Of a stretch of DNA of 64,000 nt, positions 8,462 through 16,563 are shown piece by piece; position 1 is the first letter of the stretch, and each line of letters opens with the position of its first letter. The DNA is from Actinomycetota bacterium (GTDB taxonomy: Bacteria > Actinomycetota > Thermoleophilia > Miltoncostaeales > Miltoncostaeaceae): positions 62,001-126,000 of the forward strand of contig JACJWX010000005.1 in NCBI GenBank assembly GCA_020636905.1. Reading direction: 5' to 3'. The position numbers were made by a program, and so were the translations under genes. The notes beneath the pieces were generated by a model. That model made no database searches. It saw only the letters and a program-made list of their open reading frames with translations, and was not told the origin of the DNA.

Positions 8462-9212
8462 TGCAGACCACGTTGATGGTGTACTCGACGTCGGCGCTCT
8501 GTTTGACCTCGATCTCGATCCTCCAGCCGTACGGGAGGAAGTCCGTCTCGGAGTAGAGGGCCCATGAGCCGGTGACCGTGCCCATCGCGGAGTCGGTGAC
8601 GACACCGCCACCCCCCACGGCGGCCATGCCCGTCGGGCACTGCACGCTCTTGACGACCACGGTCCCGATCGTCTCGTGCTCGGTCCGCTTCTGCGCGACC
8701 AGCTGGACGACGTTCGTGCCGCTGCCCGCGGGTCCGGGGATTCCCTGGGGCCCCTGCGGACCGGTCGGTCCCGCCGGTCCCTGGGCCCCCGTCGGTCCCG
8801 GGCTCCCCTTCGGCCCCTGCGGGCCGGCGGGACCGACATCGCCCGGCGCACCCGTCTGCCCCGTCGGACCTGGGGGCCCGGTCGGCCCCGCGGGTCCACG
8901 ATCCCCCGTCGTGCCCCCTCCCGAACCGGTCTGGAGCTTCCGAAGCGTCCTGCGCTGCACGGCGACGAGCCGGTTCAGCCGCCGCAGCTGGACGGTCAAC
9001 CGCCTGAGCGACCGCGTCGTCGGATCGACCCGCGTCCGGCGGCGAGCGAGTTCGGTGGCGGTGCCCGCCGGGCGCTGGATCGCCTGAGCGGCGTCCGCCA
9101 CCGCCGCTGCGGTGGTGGTTCCCGACCAGCCGGCGGCGGTTCCCGCGGTCATCCCGCCCACCGCGAGGGCAACGATCGCCGCGGACCGGGTGCGTCGTGT
9201 GATGGCCGTCAT
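8454..9212 (-). CDS. Exported collagen-like protein with Gly-X-Y repeats
   Basis: A 252-residue protein with a basic start and hydrophobic stretch (about 5-30) resembling a signal peptide or anchor, an Arg/Leu-rich heptad-like region at 60-95 that could trimerise, twenty uninterrupted Gly-X-Y triplets at residues 103-162, and a C-terminal domain of about 87 residues ending in EYTINVVCIS. The triplets are rich in Pro, Thr and Gln and include GPP and GPQ, as expected for a bacterial collagen triple helix without hydroxyproline. Function is unknown; surface adhesion or spore/envelope decoration are possibilities only. GGAGG sits just before the ATG. The only cysteines I see are two in the C-terminal domain (VQCPTG and VVCIS), which could form a disulfide. 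Confidence 0.85.
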   Translation of the reverse strand: MTAITRRTRSAAIVALAVGGMTAGTAAGWSGTTTAAAVADAAQAIQRPAGTATELARRRTRVDPTTRSLRRLTVQLRRLNRLVAVQRRTLRKLQTGSGGGTTGDRGPAGPTGPPGPTGQTGAPGDVGPAGPQGPKGSPGPTGAQGPAGPTGPQGPQGIPGPAGSGTNVVQLVAQKRTEHETIGTVVVKSVQCPTGMAAVGGGGVVTDSAMGTVTGSWALYSETDFLPYGWRIEIEVKQSADVEYTINVVCIS

Positions 9213-9354
9213 GATCCTCCGTCGTTCCCTTCACCTTCTACGTCGTCCATTCGGCGCTGAAGCACCTCCCGCGGGATGCATGACACCGGGAGGACGTGCG
9301 ACGGCCCGGGGGAGCTACGCTGGTGGACACCCCAGGCGACCGACGGAGGAGCGA

Positions 9355-9585
9355 ATGCCAACCACCACTCTCGGGGTCGAAGGCCTCACCTGCGGACACT
9401 GCAGCGCAGCGGTCATCGAGGAATGCTCCGCCCTGGAGGGCGTCGACGACGTGCGCGTCGACCTCACCCCGGGGGGACGGTCCACGGTGACGATCCTGAG
9501 CCAGGCCGCACTCGCACCGGAGGATCTCGCCGCGGCGATCGACGAGGCCGGTGACTATCGCCTCGTCTCGACCGAGGTGGCGTGA
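9355..9585 (+). CDS. copZ: Copper chaperone, heavy-metal-associated domain
   Basis: A 76-residue stand-alone HMA domain that would bind Cu(I) and hand it to the adjacent ATPase. The metal site is Cys13 and Cys16 in GLTCGHC, followed by a ferredoxin-like fold of usual size. The ATG at 9355 has GGAGGA at 9345-9350. Its stop overlaps the copA GTG by four bases, so the two are translationally coupled. No CsoR- or CueR-type regulator is seen next to the pair. Promoter elements upstream are unclear. Confidence 0.93.
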   Translation: MPTTTLGVEGLTCGHCSAAVIEECSALEGVDDVRVDLTPGGRSTVTILSQAALAPEDLAAAIDEAGDYRLVSTEVA

Positions 9586-11807
9586 GCCGCACCGCCCCAC
9601 AGGACGCACCTCCGAGGGAGGAGCTCGCCATCGGCGGGATGAGCTGCGCGGCGTGCGCCGCACGCATCGAGAAGCGGCTCAACCGGATCGACGGCGTCAC
9701 CGCCACGGTCAACTACGCCACCGGGAGGGCCAGTGTGTCCGCTCCGGCGGAGGTGACGCTCGCCGACATCACCGAGACGGTCGAGAAGCTCGGGTACACC
9801 GCGACGACGGCCGCCGGGATCGATGACGGACACGCGCGCGACGGGCTTCGCCCGCGGCTGATCGCCGCCCTCGTCCTGGGCCTTCCGGTGCTCGTGATGT
9901 CGATGGTTCCGGGCGCCCAGTTCCGCGGCTGGCAGTGGCTCTCGCTGGTACTGGTGACCCCGGTGGTCACGTGGTCCGCCTGGCCCATCCACGCCGCGGC
10001 CCTCAAACACCTCCGCCAGCGCACCACCACCATGGACACCCTCGTCTCGCTGGGGGTCGTCGCGGCGTACGGGTGGTCGCTGTGGGCCCTGTTCGCGACG
10101 GACGCGGGGCATCTGGGCATGACCATGGAGTTCACCCTGGTCCCCCGCGACGCCCACGGCGGAGGAGCGCACATCTACCTGGAGGTCGCGGCCGTGGTGG
10201 TCGCGCTGATCCTGCTGGGCCGTGTGCTCGAGGCGCGCGCCACGCAGCGCGCCGGGGACGCCGTGCGCGCCCTGCTCGATCGCCGCCCCCAGGACGCCAC
10301 CGTTGTACGACCCGATGGGTCCGTCGAGGTCGTCGCAGCCGACCGGCTGGCGGTCGGCGACCGTGTGCTGGTCCGTCCCGGCGAGCGCATTCCGGCCGAC
10401 GGTGTGGTCGAGGACGGCAGTTCGGCCGTCGACATGTCGCTCGTGACGGGTGAGTCCCTCCCCGTCGACGTCTCGCGTGGCGACGAGGTCGTGGGATCGG
10501 GGGTCAACACCAGCGGCCGCCTCATCGTCCGGGCGACCGCCGTGGGATCGGAGACACGCCTCGCGCAGATGGCTCGCCTCGTGGCCGAGGCGCAGCAGGG
10601 CAAGGCCCAGATCGCCCGCCTCGCGGATCGGGTCGCGGCCGTCTTCGTGCCCATCGTCCTGGCTATCGCGACCCTCACCCTGGCCGGCCAGCTCCTGACC
10701 GGGGTCGACCCTGACGCCGCCGTGACGGCCGCGGTGGCCGTGCTCGTCATCGCCTGTCCCTGCGCGCTCGGGCTCGCCACTCCGACGGCCCTCCTCGCCG
10801 GAACCGGCCGTGGGGCCCAGCTCGGCATCTTCATCCGCGGTCCGCAGGTGCTCGAGACGAGCCGGAACGTCGACACGGTGCTCCTGGACAAGACCGGCAC
10901 CCTCACCACCGGGACCATGCGGGTCACGGCGGTCCACGTGGCCGACGGTGTCGACCGGGATCGATTCCTGCGCCTGGTGGGAGCCGCCGAGGCCGCGTCG
11001 GAACACCCGATCGGTCGCGCCATCGCCGCACACGCGGGCGCCGATCCCGGCCTGGTGGCGGACGTCACCGCCGAGGCCGGTGCCGGGATCTCGGCCACCG
11101 TCGACGGCGTCGAAGTGCGCGTCGGGCGCGACGCGTGGCTTGGAGGTCCCGATTCCGCGGACGGGCTGCTGAGCGTCGCGGCCGAGTCCGCCGACGCCGG
11201 GGAGACGGTGGTCTGGGCCAGCCTCGACGGTCGACGTTCGGGGATCATCGCCCTCAGCGACACGGTCCGGCCGGACGCCCGGGAGGCGGTCGCCGGCCTG
11301 CGCGCCCTCGGCATCCGTCCCCGGCTCGTCACCGGCGACGCCGCACGCCCCGCCACCGCGATCGGCCAGGCGCTCGGGTTCAGCCCCGACGAGATCCACG
11401 CCGAGGTCCGGCCGGAGGGGAAACTCGATCTCGTCAGCCGGTTCCAGGACGACGGCCATCGGGTGGCGATGGTCGGCGACGGGCTCAACGACGGCGCCGC
11501 GCTCGCACGCGCCGATCTGGGGATCGCGATGAGCACCGGCACCGACGTCGCCATGGAGGCGTCGGACATGACCCTCGTCGACGGGCGGATCGGTTCGGTG
11601 GTCGACGCCATCCGGCTTGCCCGCCGAACGCTGGGGACCATCCGCGGGAACCTCTTCTGGGCCTTCGCCTACAACGTGGCGGCCATCCCGCTCGCGGCGC
11701 TCGGCCTGCTGAACCCCATGATCGCCGCCGCCGCGATGGCCTGCAGCTCCCTCTTCGTCGTGGGCAACAGCCTCCGTCTGCGGCGGTTCACTCCGTCCGC
11801 CGGCTGA
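9582..11807 (+). CDS. copA: Copper-exporting P1B-type ATPase
   Basis: Pumps Cu(I) out of the cytoplasm at the cost of ATP. The 741 residues begin with one HMA domain (Cys22, Cys25 in GMSCAAC), then membrane helices, the actuator motif VTGESLP, the metal-translocating CPC (in ACPCALGLATP), the phosphorylation loop DKTGTLT, the HP dipeptide in SEHPIGRAI, and GDGLNDGAALARADLGIAM. The last two helices carry NLFWAFAYN and the Met/Ser pair in AMACSS, the signature of the Cu(I) class rather than Zn/Cd pumps. GTG start overlaps the copZ stop. With copZ it forms a minimal copper-detoxification unit. Confidence 0.97.
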   Translation: MSRTAPQDAPPREELAIGGMSCAACAARIEKRLNRIDGVTATVNYATGRASVSAPAEVTLADITETVEKLGYTATTAAGIDDGHARDGLRPRLIAALVLGLPVLVMSMVPGAQFRGWQWLSLVLVTPVVTWSAWPIHAAALKHLRQRTTTMDTLVSLGVVAAYGWSLWALFATDAGHLGMTMEFTLVPRDAHGGGAHIYLEVAAVVVALILLGRVLEARATQRAGDAVRALLDRRPQDATVVRPDGSVEVVAADRLAVGDRVLVRPGERIPADGVVEDGSSAVDMSLVTGESLPVDVSRGDEVVGSGVNTSGRLIVRATAVGSETRLAQMARLVAEAQQGKAQIARLADRVAAVFVPIVLAIATLTLAGQLLTGVDPDAAVTAAVAVLVIACPCALGLATPTALLAGTGRGAQLGIFIRGPQVLETSRNVDTVLLDKTGTLTTGTMRVTAVHVADGVDRDRFLRLVGAAEAASEHPIGRAIAAHAGADPGLVADVTAEAGAGISATVDGVEVRVGRDAWLGGPDSADGLLSVAAESADAGETVVWASLDGRRSGIIALSDTVRPDAREAVAGLRALGIRPRLVTGDAARPATAIGQALGFSPDEIHAEVRPEGKLDLVSRFQDDGHRVAMVGDGLNDGAALARADLGIAMSTGTDVAMEASDMTLVDGRIGSVVDAIRLARRTLGTIRGNLFWAFAYNVAAIPLAALGLLNPMIAAAAMACSSLFVVGNSLRLRRFTPSAG

Positions 11808-11918
11808 CACCGGTCGCGCCCCGGCCCTCGCGGACGGCCGCTGGTTGCGTCGCGCCGGCTCGTCGCGGAAGCTTGGAAGCGGTTCCTTCCGTCGACGCAT
11901 GCGAAAGGCGGTGACGCG

Positions 11919-11999
11919 ATGACGCGCGGAATTCGAGTCGATCCCGTCCCGGTGACGTGCCCTCGAGCCCACCCGACACCGAACGGAGCGCTCCCATGA
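11919..11999 (+). CDS. Possible 26-residue upstream ORF coupled to the next gene
   Basis: ATG at 11919 follows an AAAGGCG stretch at 11904-11910 and reads MTRGIRVDPVPVTCPRAH and further Pro-rich residues to a TGA that overlaps the next gene's ATG as ATGA. The arrangement would couple translation. The downstream gene has its own GGAG site, and nothing but the arrangement supports this ORF. Confidence 0.3.
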   Translation: MTRGIRVDPVPVTCPRAHPTPNGALP

Positions 12000-12493
12000 A
12001 CAGCGCCGCGAAGTGGTTCGGTATCGGCGCGCTGGTGGGTGGCGGCGTGGCCCTCGTGGTCGCGCTGTTCATCGCGGCGCTGCTGATCGGCCCGTTCATT
12101 GTCTGGGTGGCGTGGAACGTGCTCGGCCTGGGCGCCTCGATGGGGCTGCCCGAGCTGGGCTTCTGGGCCATCGTCCTGGTCACCCTCTTCCTCGTCGTCG
12201 GCTGGTTCGGCAAGACGCTCATCACGGCCATCGTGTTCCTGATCGATCCCGCATGGCTCTCCGGTGCGGAACTCGTGCGCTGGCCCGAGCCCGATCTGGC
12301 GAACTTCGTCGCGATCAGCCTCCTCGCGATTCTCGCGGGCAGGCCGCACGCCCGGGGCCACGGATCGGCGAAGAAGCCGAAGAAGCGCCGCGACGAATCC
12401 GGCGACGAGCCCTGGCACACCATCGGGGACGAGGTGCGGGGCGCGATCAAGACGGCGATCGACGAGGAGCGCCACGGCCACGGACCCGTCTGA
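11996..12493 (+). CDS. Hypothetical membrane protein
   Basis: I do not recognise this 165-residue protein. It has two clear long hydrophobic regions (about 8-47, likely one or two helices, and 56-85), a weaker hydrophobic stretch near 100-110, then a cytoplasmic-looking tail that is first Lys/Arg-rich (KKPKKRRDE) and ends acidic/His-rich. ATG at 11996 has GGAG at 11985-11988. It stands between copA and a convergent unknown gene with 30 bases to spare, and may be read through from copA, though 188 bases separate them. No metal-binding motif links it to copper. Confidence 0.7.
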   Translation: MNSAAKWFGIGALVGGGVALVVALFIAALLIGPFIVWVAWNVLGLGASMGLPELGFWAIVLVTLFLVVGWFGKTLITAIVFLIDPAWLSGAELVRWPEPDLANFVAISLLAILAGRPHARGHGSAKKPKKRRDESGDEPWHTIGDEVRGAIKTAIDEERHGHGPV

Positions 12494-12523
12494 GGTCCTC
12501 GACGGCGGGCCGGGGGGTTGTCG

Positions 12524-13057
12524 TCAGTTCGGCGAGGGCCCCTCGTAGCACCCGGCCCGCGCCGCCTCGATCGCACGGATCGCCTCGTCGCGTTCGTGCG
12601 GGCCGAACGGGGTGCCGGACAGGGCCGCCGCCTCGCGGGTGAGCGCCACCATCACCCTGCGCCGCACGTCGGTGGGGTTCCTGGCGGCGGCGACCAGGGC
12701 CGGTCCCACGTCGATGTGCCGCAGATAGGCGTCGAAGGCGGCCGCACGAACCGGTCCCGCAGAATGGTCGGCCACCTCGTCGCGCAGGGCGGCCAGTTCC
12801 CGCCGCCAGGTGCGGAGGTTCCTCCTCCGCGACTCGATCTGCCCGGCCATCCGCTGCGCCGCCTCTCCCGCCTGTCCACCGGCCTGGCGGGAGAGCGTCC
12901 GGAGCATGGACACGAGACGCGCCCGCTGGGTCTCGTTGTCGGGATCGCTTAACCAGGCCCGGGTCGCCGCGATCAGGGCGGCCGCGGCCGCGGGACCGAG
13001 CCGGCGGGCGATCAGCAGTGCGAGGCGCGCGAGTTGTGACGCGAGCGGCCCGCTCAC
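12524..13057 (-). CDS. Hypothetical protein, last gene of the molybdate operon
   Basis: Unrecognised 177-residue protein, strongly Ala/Arg-rich and predicted mostly helical, with a hydrophobic N-terminal stretch (LARLALLIARR) and no signal peptide. The GTG start overlaps the cupin stop by three bases (GTGA), so it is translationally coupled to the mod genes; longer upstream frames are shadows of the cupin. The central part (QIESRRRNLRTWRRELAAL) could be a short coiled coil. Nothing suggests an enzymatic fold. Being last in a molybdate locus it might serve a molybdoenzyme or regulator, but that is only context. Confidence 0.65.
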   Translation of the reverse strand: MSGPLASQLARLALLIARRLGPAAAAALIAATRAWLSDPDNETQRARLVSMLRTLSRQAGGQAGEAAQRMAGQIESRRRNLRTWRRELAALRDEVADHSAGPVRAAAFDAYLRHIDVGPALVAAARNPTDVRRRVMVALTREAAALSGTPFGPHERDEAIRAIEAARAGCYEGPSPN

Positions 13058-13470
13058 GACGGGCGCGGGATCTCCTCGCCGGTTTCGGGATCGAGGCGAA
13101 TCCCGTCGGTGATCCCCGACCCCACCGGCGCGGCGACGATCAACCACGCGGCGTCCCGGTCGGACTGGTTCATGATGCGCCGGGGGGTGTCCTTCGGCAC
13201 GCAGATCCAGTCGCCGTCCTCGACCTCGATCTCCTCCAGGCCGATCTGCATCGTCTGGGGACCGCCCGACAGGAGCGTGTAGAGCTCTTCCTGCACCCCG
13301 TGCCGGTGCAACGGCATCGCGTCCCCCGGTCCGAATCGCCACATACGAGCCGCCATCTCGGTGGCACCGACGGCGCCGGCGATGTCGCGGGATCCCGCGC
13401 CTCCCCCACGACGTTCACGCAGTTCGATGTCGTTGATTGCCGCCTTGCCGTACGGTGCCTCTTCGCTCAT
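13054..13470 (-). CDS. Single-domain cupin protein
   Basis: A 138-residue cupin with the core GDAMPLHRHGVQEELYTLLSG, giving the HxH, Glu/Gln and later VPKDTPRRI features of the double-stranded beta-helix. Metal ligands H-x-H-x(n)-E are present, but the usual final His of motif 2 is Arg/Pro-like (DTPRRI), so metal binding may be incomplete. ATG overlaps the modC stop as ATGA. Cupins of this size bind small molecules or act as sugar/oxyanion-dependent isomerases or sensors. Membership of a mod operon could point to molybdate or cofactor handling, unproven. Confidence 0.85.
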   Translation of the reverse strand: MSEEAPYGKAAINDIELRERRGGGAGSRDIAGAVGATEMAARMWRFGPGDAMPLHRHGVQEELYTLLSGGPQTMQIGLEEIEVEDGDWICVPKDTPRRIMNQSDRDAAWLIVAAPVGSGITDGIRLDPETGEEIPRPS

Positions 13471-14537
13471 CGCAGCCTCGTTTTGCTCCGGGGATCGTGA
13501 CGTCGGTCATCGTAACGCGGTACGCCGACAGCCGGCGGGTCCGGCTCGGCAACGGGCGCCACCTCGCGGACCGCCGCGCGATCGACCCGGATCCAGACGG
13601 AGTCTCCCGTGATGGGAGCCACCCCTCCGGTGACCGGGATCTCCGCCTCGACGTCCGTGTCGTCCACGGCCAGCCGTACGCGGAGGACGGTTCCGCGAGG
13701 CGCGACGCCGAGGATCCGGCCGTGCCACGCCAGGGTCCGGTCGTCCCCGGAGTCCAGCCGCCCGAGGCGGACCTCCCCGGGCGCGAAGACGAGGGCGCGG
13801 CCGTTCGTGGTCGGGATCAGGTTGAGCCCGAGCATCCTCGCGACGTGCCGGCTCCCGGGGCGTTCGGTGAGTTCCGCCGGGGACGCGAACTGGACCACCC
13901 GCCCGCCGTCCAGGACCAGCACCCGGTCGGCGGCCGCGAGGACGTCGACCATGTCGTGGGTGGACATGATGGTGATGCCGGCCCGCTCGGCGAGGTGTCC
14001 GGCCAGGTCGGCGCGGACCGCCGACGCGGTGCGCGCGTCGAGGCCGGAGAGCGGCTCGTCGAGCAGCAGGAGGCGCGGACCGAGGACCAGGGCCCGCGCG
14101 AGCGCGACCCGCTGCGCCTGCCCACCGCTCAGCCTGGTGACCGGGGTGTCGGCCAGCGCCTCGATACCGAAGCGTTCCAGCCACTCCCACGCGCGGGACT
14201 CGGCGGCACGACGCGCGACGCCACGTGCGCGGGGCCCGAAGGCGACGTTCTGCAAGACCGTCAGGTGGGGAAAGAGCATCCGGTCCTGGAACACGACGCC
14301 CGTGTCCCGCTCCGGTGCCGGACGGCCGCCGAGGTCCACGCCGTCGAGAACGAGGCTGCCCCGAGCCGGCACGAGCCCGGCGAGCGCGTGGATGAGGGTG
14401 GTCTTGCCCGCCCCGTTCGGACCCAGCACCGCGACGGTTTCGCCGGGCCCGACGTGGAATGCGGCCTGGAGGCGGCGCTCAACGCTGAGATCCACCCCCA
14501 TTCCCGGCGGCACGGGGGATACGGCGTCGCGACTCAC
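13467..14537 (-). CDS. modC: Molybdate ABC transporter ATP-binding protein
   Basis: Energises the ModAB importer. The 356 residues show Walker A GPNGAGKTT, Q-loop VVFQDRMLFP, signature LSGGQAQRVA, Walker B LLLLDEPLSGLD and switch His in STHD. The C-terminal third holds a TOBE/MOP-like oxyanion-binding region (from about 265), the place where molybdate can trans-inhibit the pump. The GTG start overlaps the modB stop. The N-terminus is unusual in that the Walker A strand follows a short VERRLQAAFHV, typical for ModC rather than sulfate CysA. A sulfate or tungstate role is the alternative. Confidence 0.92.
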   Translation of the reverse strand: MSRDAVSPVPPGMGVDLSVERRLQAAFHVGPGETVAVLGPNGAGKTTLIHALAGLVPARGSLVLDGVDLGGRPAPERDTGVVFQDRMLFPHLTVLQNVAFGPRARGVARRAAESRAWEWLERFGIEALADTPVTRLSGGQAQRVALARALVLGPRLLLLDEPLSGLDARTASAVRADLAGHLAERAGITIMSTHDMVDVLAAADRVLVLDGGRVVQFASPAELTERPGSRHVARMLGLNLIPTTNGRALVFAPGEVRLGRLDSGDDRTLAWHGRILGVAPRGTVLRVRLAVDDTDVEAEIPVTGGVAPITGDSVWIRVDRAAVREVAPVAEPDPPAVGVPRYDDRRHDPRSKTRLR

Positions 14538-15331
14538 CGGAGCCCACCGATCCAGCGGCCACGCAGGAGCACCAGGACGATCAGGGCGGCGCCCATCATC
14601 AGGACGCTCAGACCGCGCGCCGCGGCGGGGTCGTCCTGGAGGACCGTGTACACGAGCACCGGCATCGTGCGGGTCGTGCCCGGGTAGTTGCCCGCGAAGG
14701 TGATCGTCGCGCCGAACTCACCCAGCGAGCGTGCCCAGCCCAGGGCCAGTCCGGCCGCGATTCCGGGGGCGACCAGCGGGAGCACCACGCGTCGGAGCGC
14801 CGTCCAGCGGCTTGCCCCCAGCGTCGCCGCCGCGCGCTCGTACCCGGGGTCCAGGCCGCGGAACGCACCCTCGACGCCCAGCACCACGAACGGGAGGGCG
14901 ATGAACACGTGCGCCACCACCACGCCGGGCGTGCTGAATGGCAGGGACACGCCCGCGAGGTCGTACAGCGGGCCGCCGATCAGTCCGCTCCGGCCGAACA
15001 CGCTCAACAGGGCGACCCCGGCCACGACGGGCGGGAGCACCAGCGGCAGCAGCACGAGCGCCCGGACGACCGCCCGCCCGGGAAAGGCGAGGCGGGCGAG
15101 GAGCCAGGCCAGGGGGACTCCCAGGACGCCCGCGATGGCGGTCGCGAGCACCGAGGTGAGCGCCGACAGCCACAACGCGCGGAGCGTGTCCGGGTCGGAC
15201 GCCTGGTCCGGGAGACGGCCCCAGGAGGTGTCGAGCAGCAGCCCCAGCGGCGGGAGGACGAGCAGGAGGGCGGTCACCGCCGCCACCAGCACGAGCAGGT
15301 GCGGTCGGCCACCGAGTTCGCGGCCGCTCAT
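14534..15331 (-). CDS. modB: Molybdate ABC transporter permease
   Basis: Inner-membrane channel of the molybdate importer, 265 residues with about six hydrophobic helices. The coupling loop EFGATITFAGNYPGTTRTMP matches the ModB/CysT family EAA-type motif that contacts the ATPase. The ATG at 15331 is chosen because it overlaps the modA stop as ATGA; the frame is open further upstream inside modA. Works with ModA outside and ModC inside. Confidence 0.93.
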   Translation of the reverse strand: MSGRELGGRPHLLVLVAAVTALLLVLPPLGLLLDTSWGRLPDQASDPDTLRALWLSALTSVLATAIAGVLGVPLAWLLARLAFPGRAVVRALVLLPLVLPPVVAGVALLSVFGRSGLIGGPLYDLAGVSLPFSTPGVVVAHVFIALPFVVLGVEGAFRGLDPGYERAAATLGASRWTALRRVVLPLVAPGIAAGLALGWARSLGEFGATITFAGNYPGTTRTMPVLVYTVLQDDPAAARGLSVLMMGAALIVLVLLRGRWIGGLR

Positions 15332-16098
15332 GGTCGCCCGAATCCGGCACGCGCGAACGCGCGCCGCCCCGCAGGGCCGCTGACGAGGGCGATCCACGCC
15401 CGGGCCAGCCCGTCATCCGACCGCTGCGCCAGACGTGCCATGAGCACGACGTTGCGATGGCGCGCGGCACCCGGGATCGTGATCATGCGAACCGCCGCGC
15501 CCGCGGCCAGGGCGTCGCTCCGATAGACGAGGCCCGCATCCACCTCCCCGTCGACCACGCGGGCCAGCACGGCGCGGACGTTCGGTTCCTCGCTGATCGG
15601 CGCCACCTCGACACCGTTCGCCCCGAGCACCGTCACCGCCAGCCGGCCGCACGGGGCGCTGACCACGCAGCGGGCGAACCTGACCCGGCGCAGGTCGTCG
15701 ATGCCCGCAACCGCGCCAGGGTTCCCGGCGGGCGCGACGAGGACCATCCGGTTGCTCGCCACGCCGACCGCAGGTCCGGCGACGGCTCCGCCGTCGACGG
15801 CACGCTCCATGGCCACAGCGTCCGCCGTGGCGAGCACGTCGCCCGGCGCGCCCTCGGCAGCCTGCAGCGCGAGTGTGGTGCTCGACTCCACCGCCACGAC
15901 CACGCGAACGCCGTCGTGTCGGCGCTCGAACTCGGCGCCGAGGCCCTCGAAGACGTCGCCGAGCGAGGACGCGGCGAGGATCGTGAGCGTCCGCTCGCCG
16001 GGCGCCGCTCCACCACCCGCCGGCGATCCGCAGCCCGTGGCGCCCAGGATACCCACCGCCGTCGCCATTACCGTCGCCCGGAACGCGCCGACGGTCAC
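15328..16098 (-). CDS. modA: Molybdate-binding lipoprotein
   Basis: Extracytoplasmic solute receptor that delivers molybdate or tungstate to ModB. The 256 residues begin with a signal peptide ending at Cys23 (GATGCG), a plausible lipobox for membrane anchoring. The mature part has ASSLGDVFEGLGAEFE, then ESSTTLALQAAEGAPGDVL, the Ser pairs expected to hold the oxyanion, and VDAGLVYRSDA. The GTG start overlaps the stop of the upstream regulator gene. Length and motifs fit ModA well. Confidence 0.92.
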   Translation of the reverse strand: MTVGAFRATVMATAVGILGATGCGSPAGGGAAPGERTLTILAASSLGDVFEGLGAEFERRHDGVRVVVAVESSTTLALQAAEGAPGDVLATADAVAMERAVDGGAVAGPAVGVASNRMVLVAPAGNPGAVAGIDDLRRVRFARCVVSAPCGRLAVTVLGANGVEVAPISEEPNVRAVLARVVDGEVDAGLVYRSDALAAGAAVRMITIPGAARHRNVVLMARLAQRSDDGLARAWIALVSGPAGRRAFARAGFGRP

Positions 16099-16502
16099 CG
16101 CGGCTGAACGGTCACCGTCGTGGCCTTCACCACGGCGGTCGCGGCCACGCCCGGCGCCAGCCCCAGCTCGTCGGCGGCCTCAGCGGTCATGAGCGACACC
16201 ACCCGGTTGGGGCCGCACACCAGATCGACGCGGGCCATCACCCCATCGCGCTGCACGTCGATCACGATGCCGGCGAACCGATTTCGCGCGCTCGTCGTGA
16301 GCTCGGAACCGACGGAAGCGGCCTCCGTGGCGAGCGACTCCGCGAGCCGGGCCAGCGACCGTCCGTCGATCCGGAGCGGACCGTCGCCGGACACCGCCTC
16401 GAGCCGGCCGGACGCCACCCACCGCCGGGCGGTGTCGTCCGAAACGTTCAGCAGTCGGGCGGCTTCGCTGATGCGGTATTCCACCGCATCATTCTTCCGC
16501 AT
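16095..16502 (-). CDS. HTH plus MOP/TOBE-domain molybdate regulator
   Basis: A 135-residue protein joining an excisionase/MerR-like helix-turn-helix (YRISEAARLLNVSDDTARRWV, about residues 9-29) to a single MOP/TOBE oxyanion-binding domain (about 70-133, from SARNRFAGIVIDV). This architecture suits a molybdate-sensing repressor for the mod genes that follow, the role ModE plays elsewhere; the HTH class differs from classical ModE. ATG at 16502 is used; GTG seven codons in has a better GGAAGAA site. A small inverted repeat (16505-16509 with 16513-16517) just before the ATG could be an operator. Confidence 0.82.
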   Translation of the reverse strand: MRKNDAVEYRISEAARLLNVSDDTARRWVASGRLEAVSGDGPLRIDGRSLARLAESLATEAASVGSELTTSARNRFAGIVIDVQRDGVMARVDLVCGPNRVVSLMTAEAADELGLAPGVAATAVVKATTVTVQPR

Positions 16503-16563
16503 CTGCGGAGATTCCGCGAGGCCCCCGCCGCATCCACGGTACGACGGGGGACTCGCGCAATCG

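Noticed and set aside
8572..9087. Plus-strand frame with Pro-Gly-rich repeats opposite the collagen-like gene
   Set aside because: It is the complement of the Gly-X-Y coding repeat; the minus strand has the signal-like start, GGAGG and a proper C-terminal domain.
9555..11972. An 805-codon open frame antisense to copA
   Set aside because: Composition is low-complexity Arg/Gly/Asp typical of a high-G+C shadow, with no motif; copA on the other strand is unambiguous.
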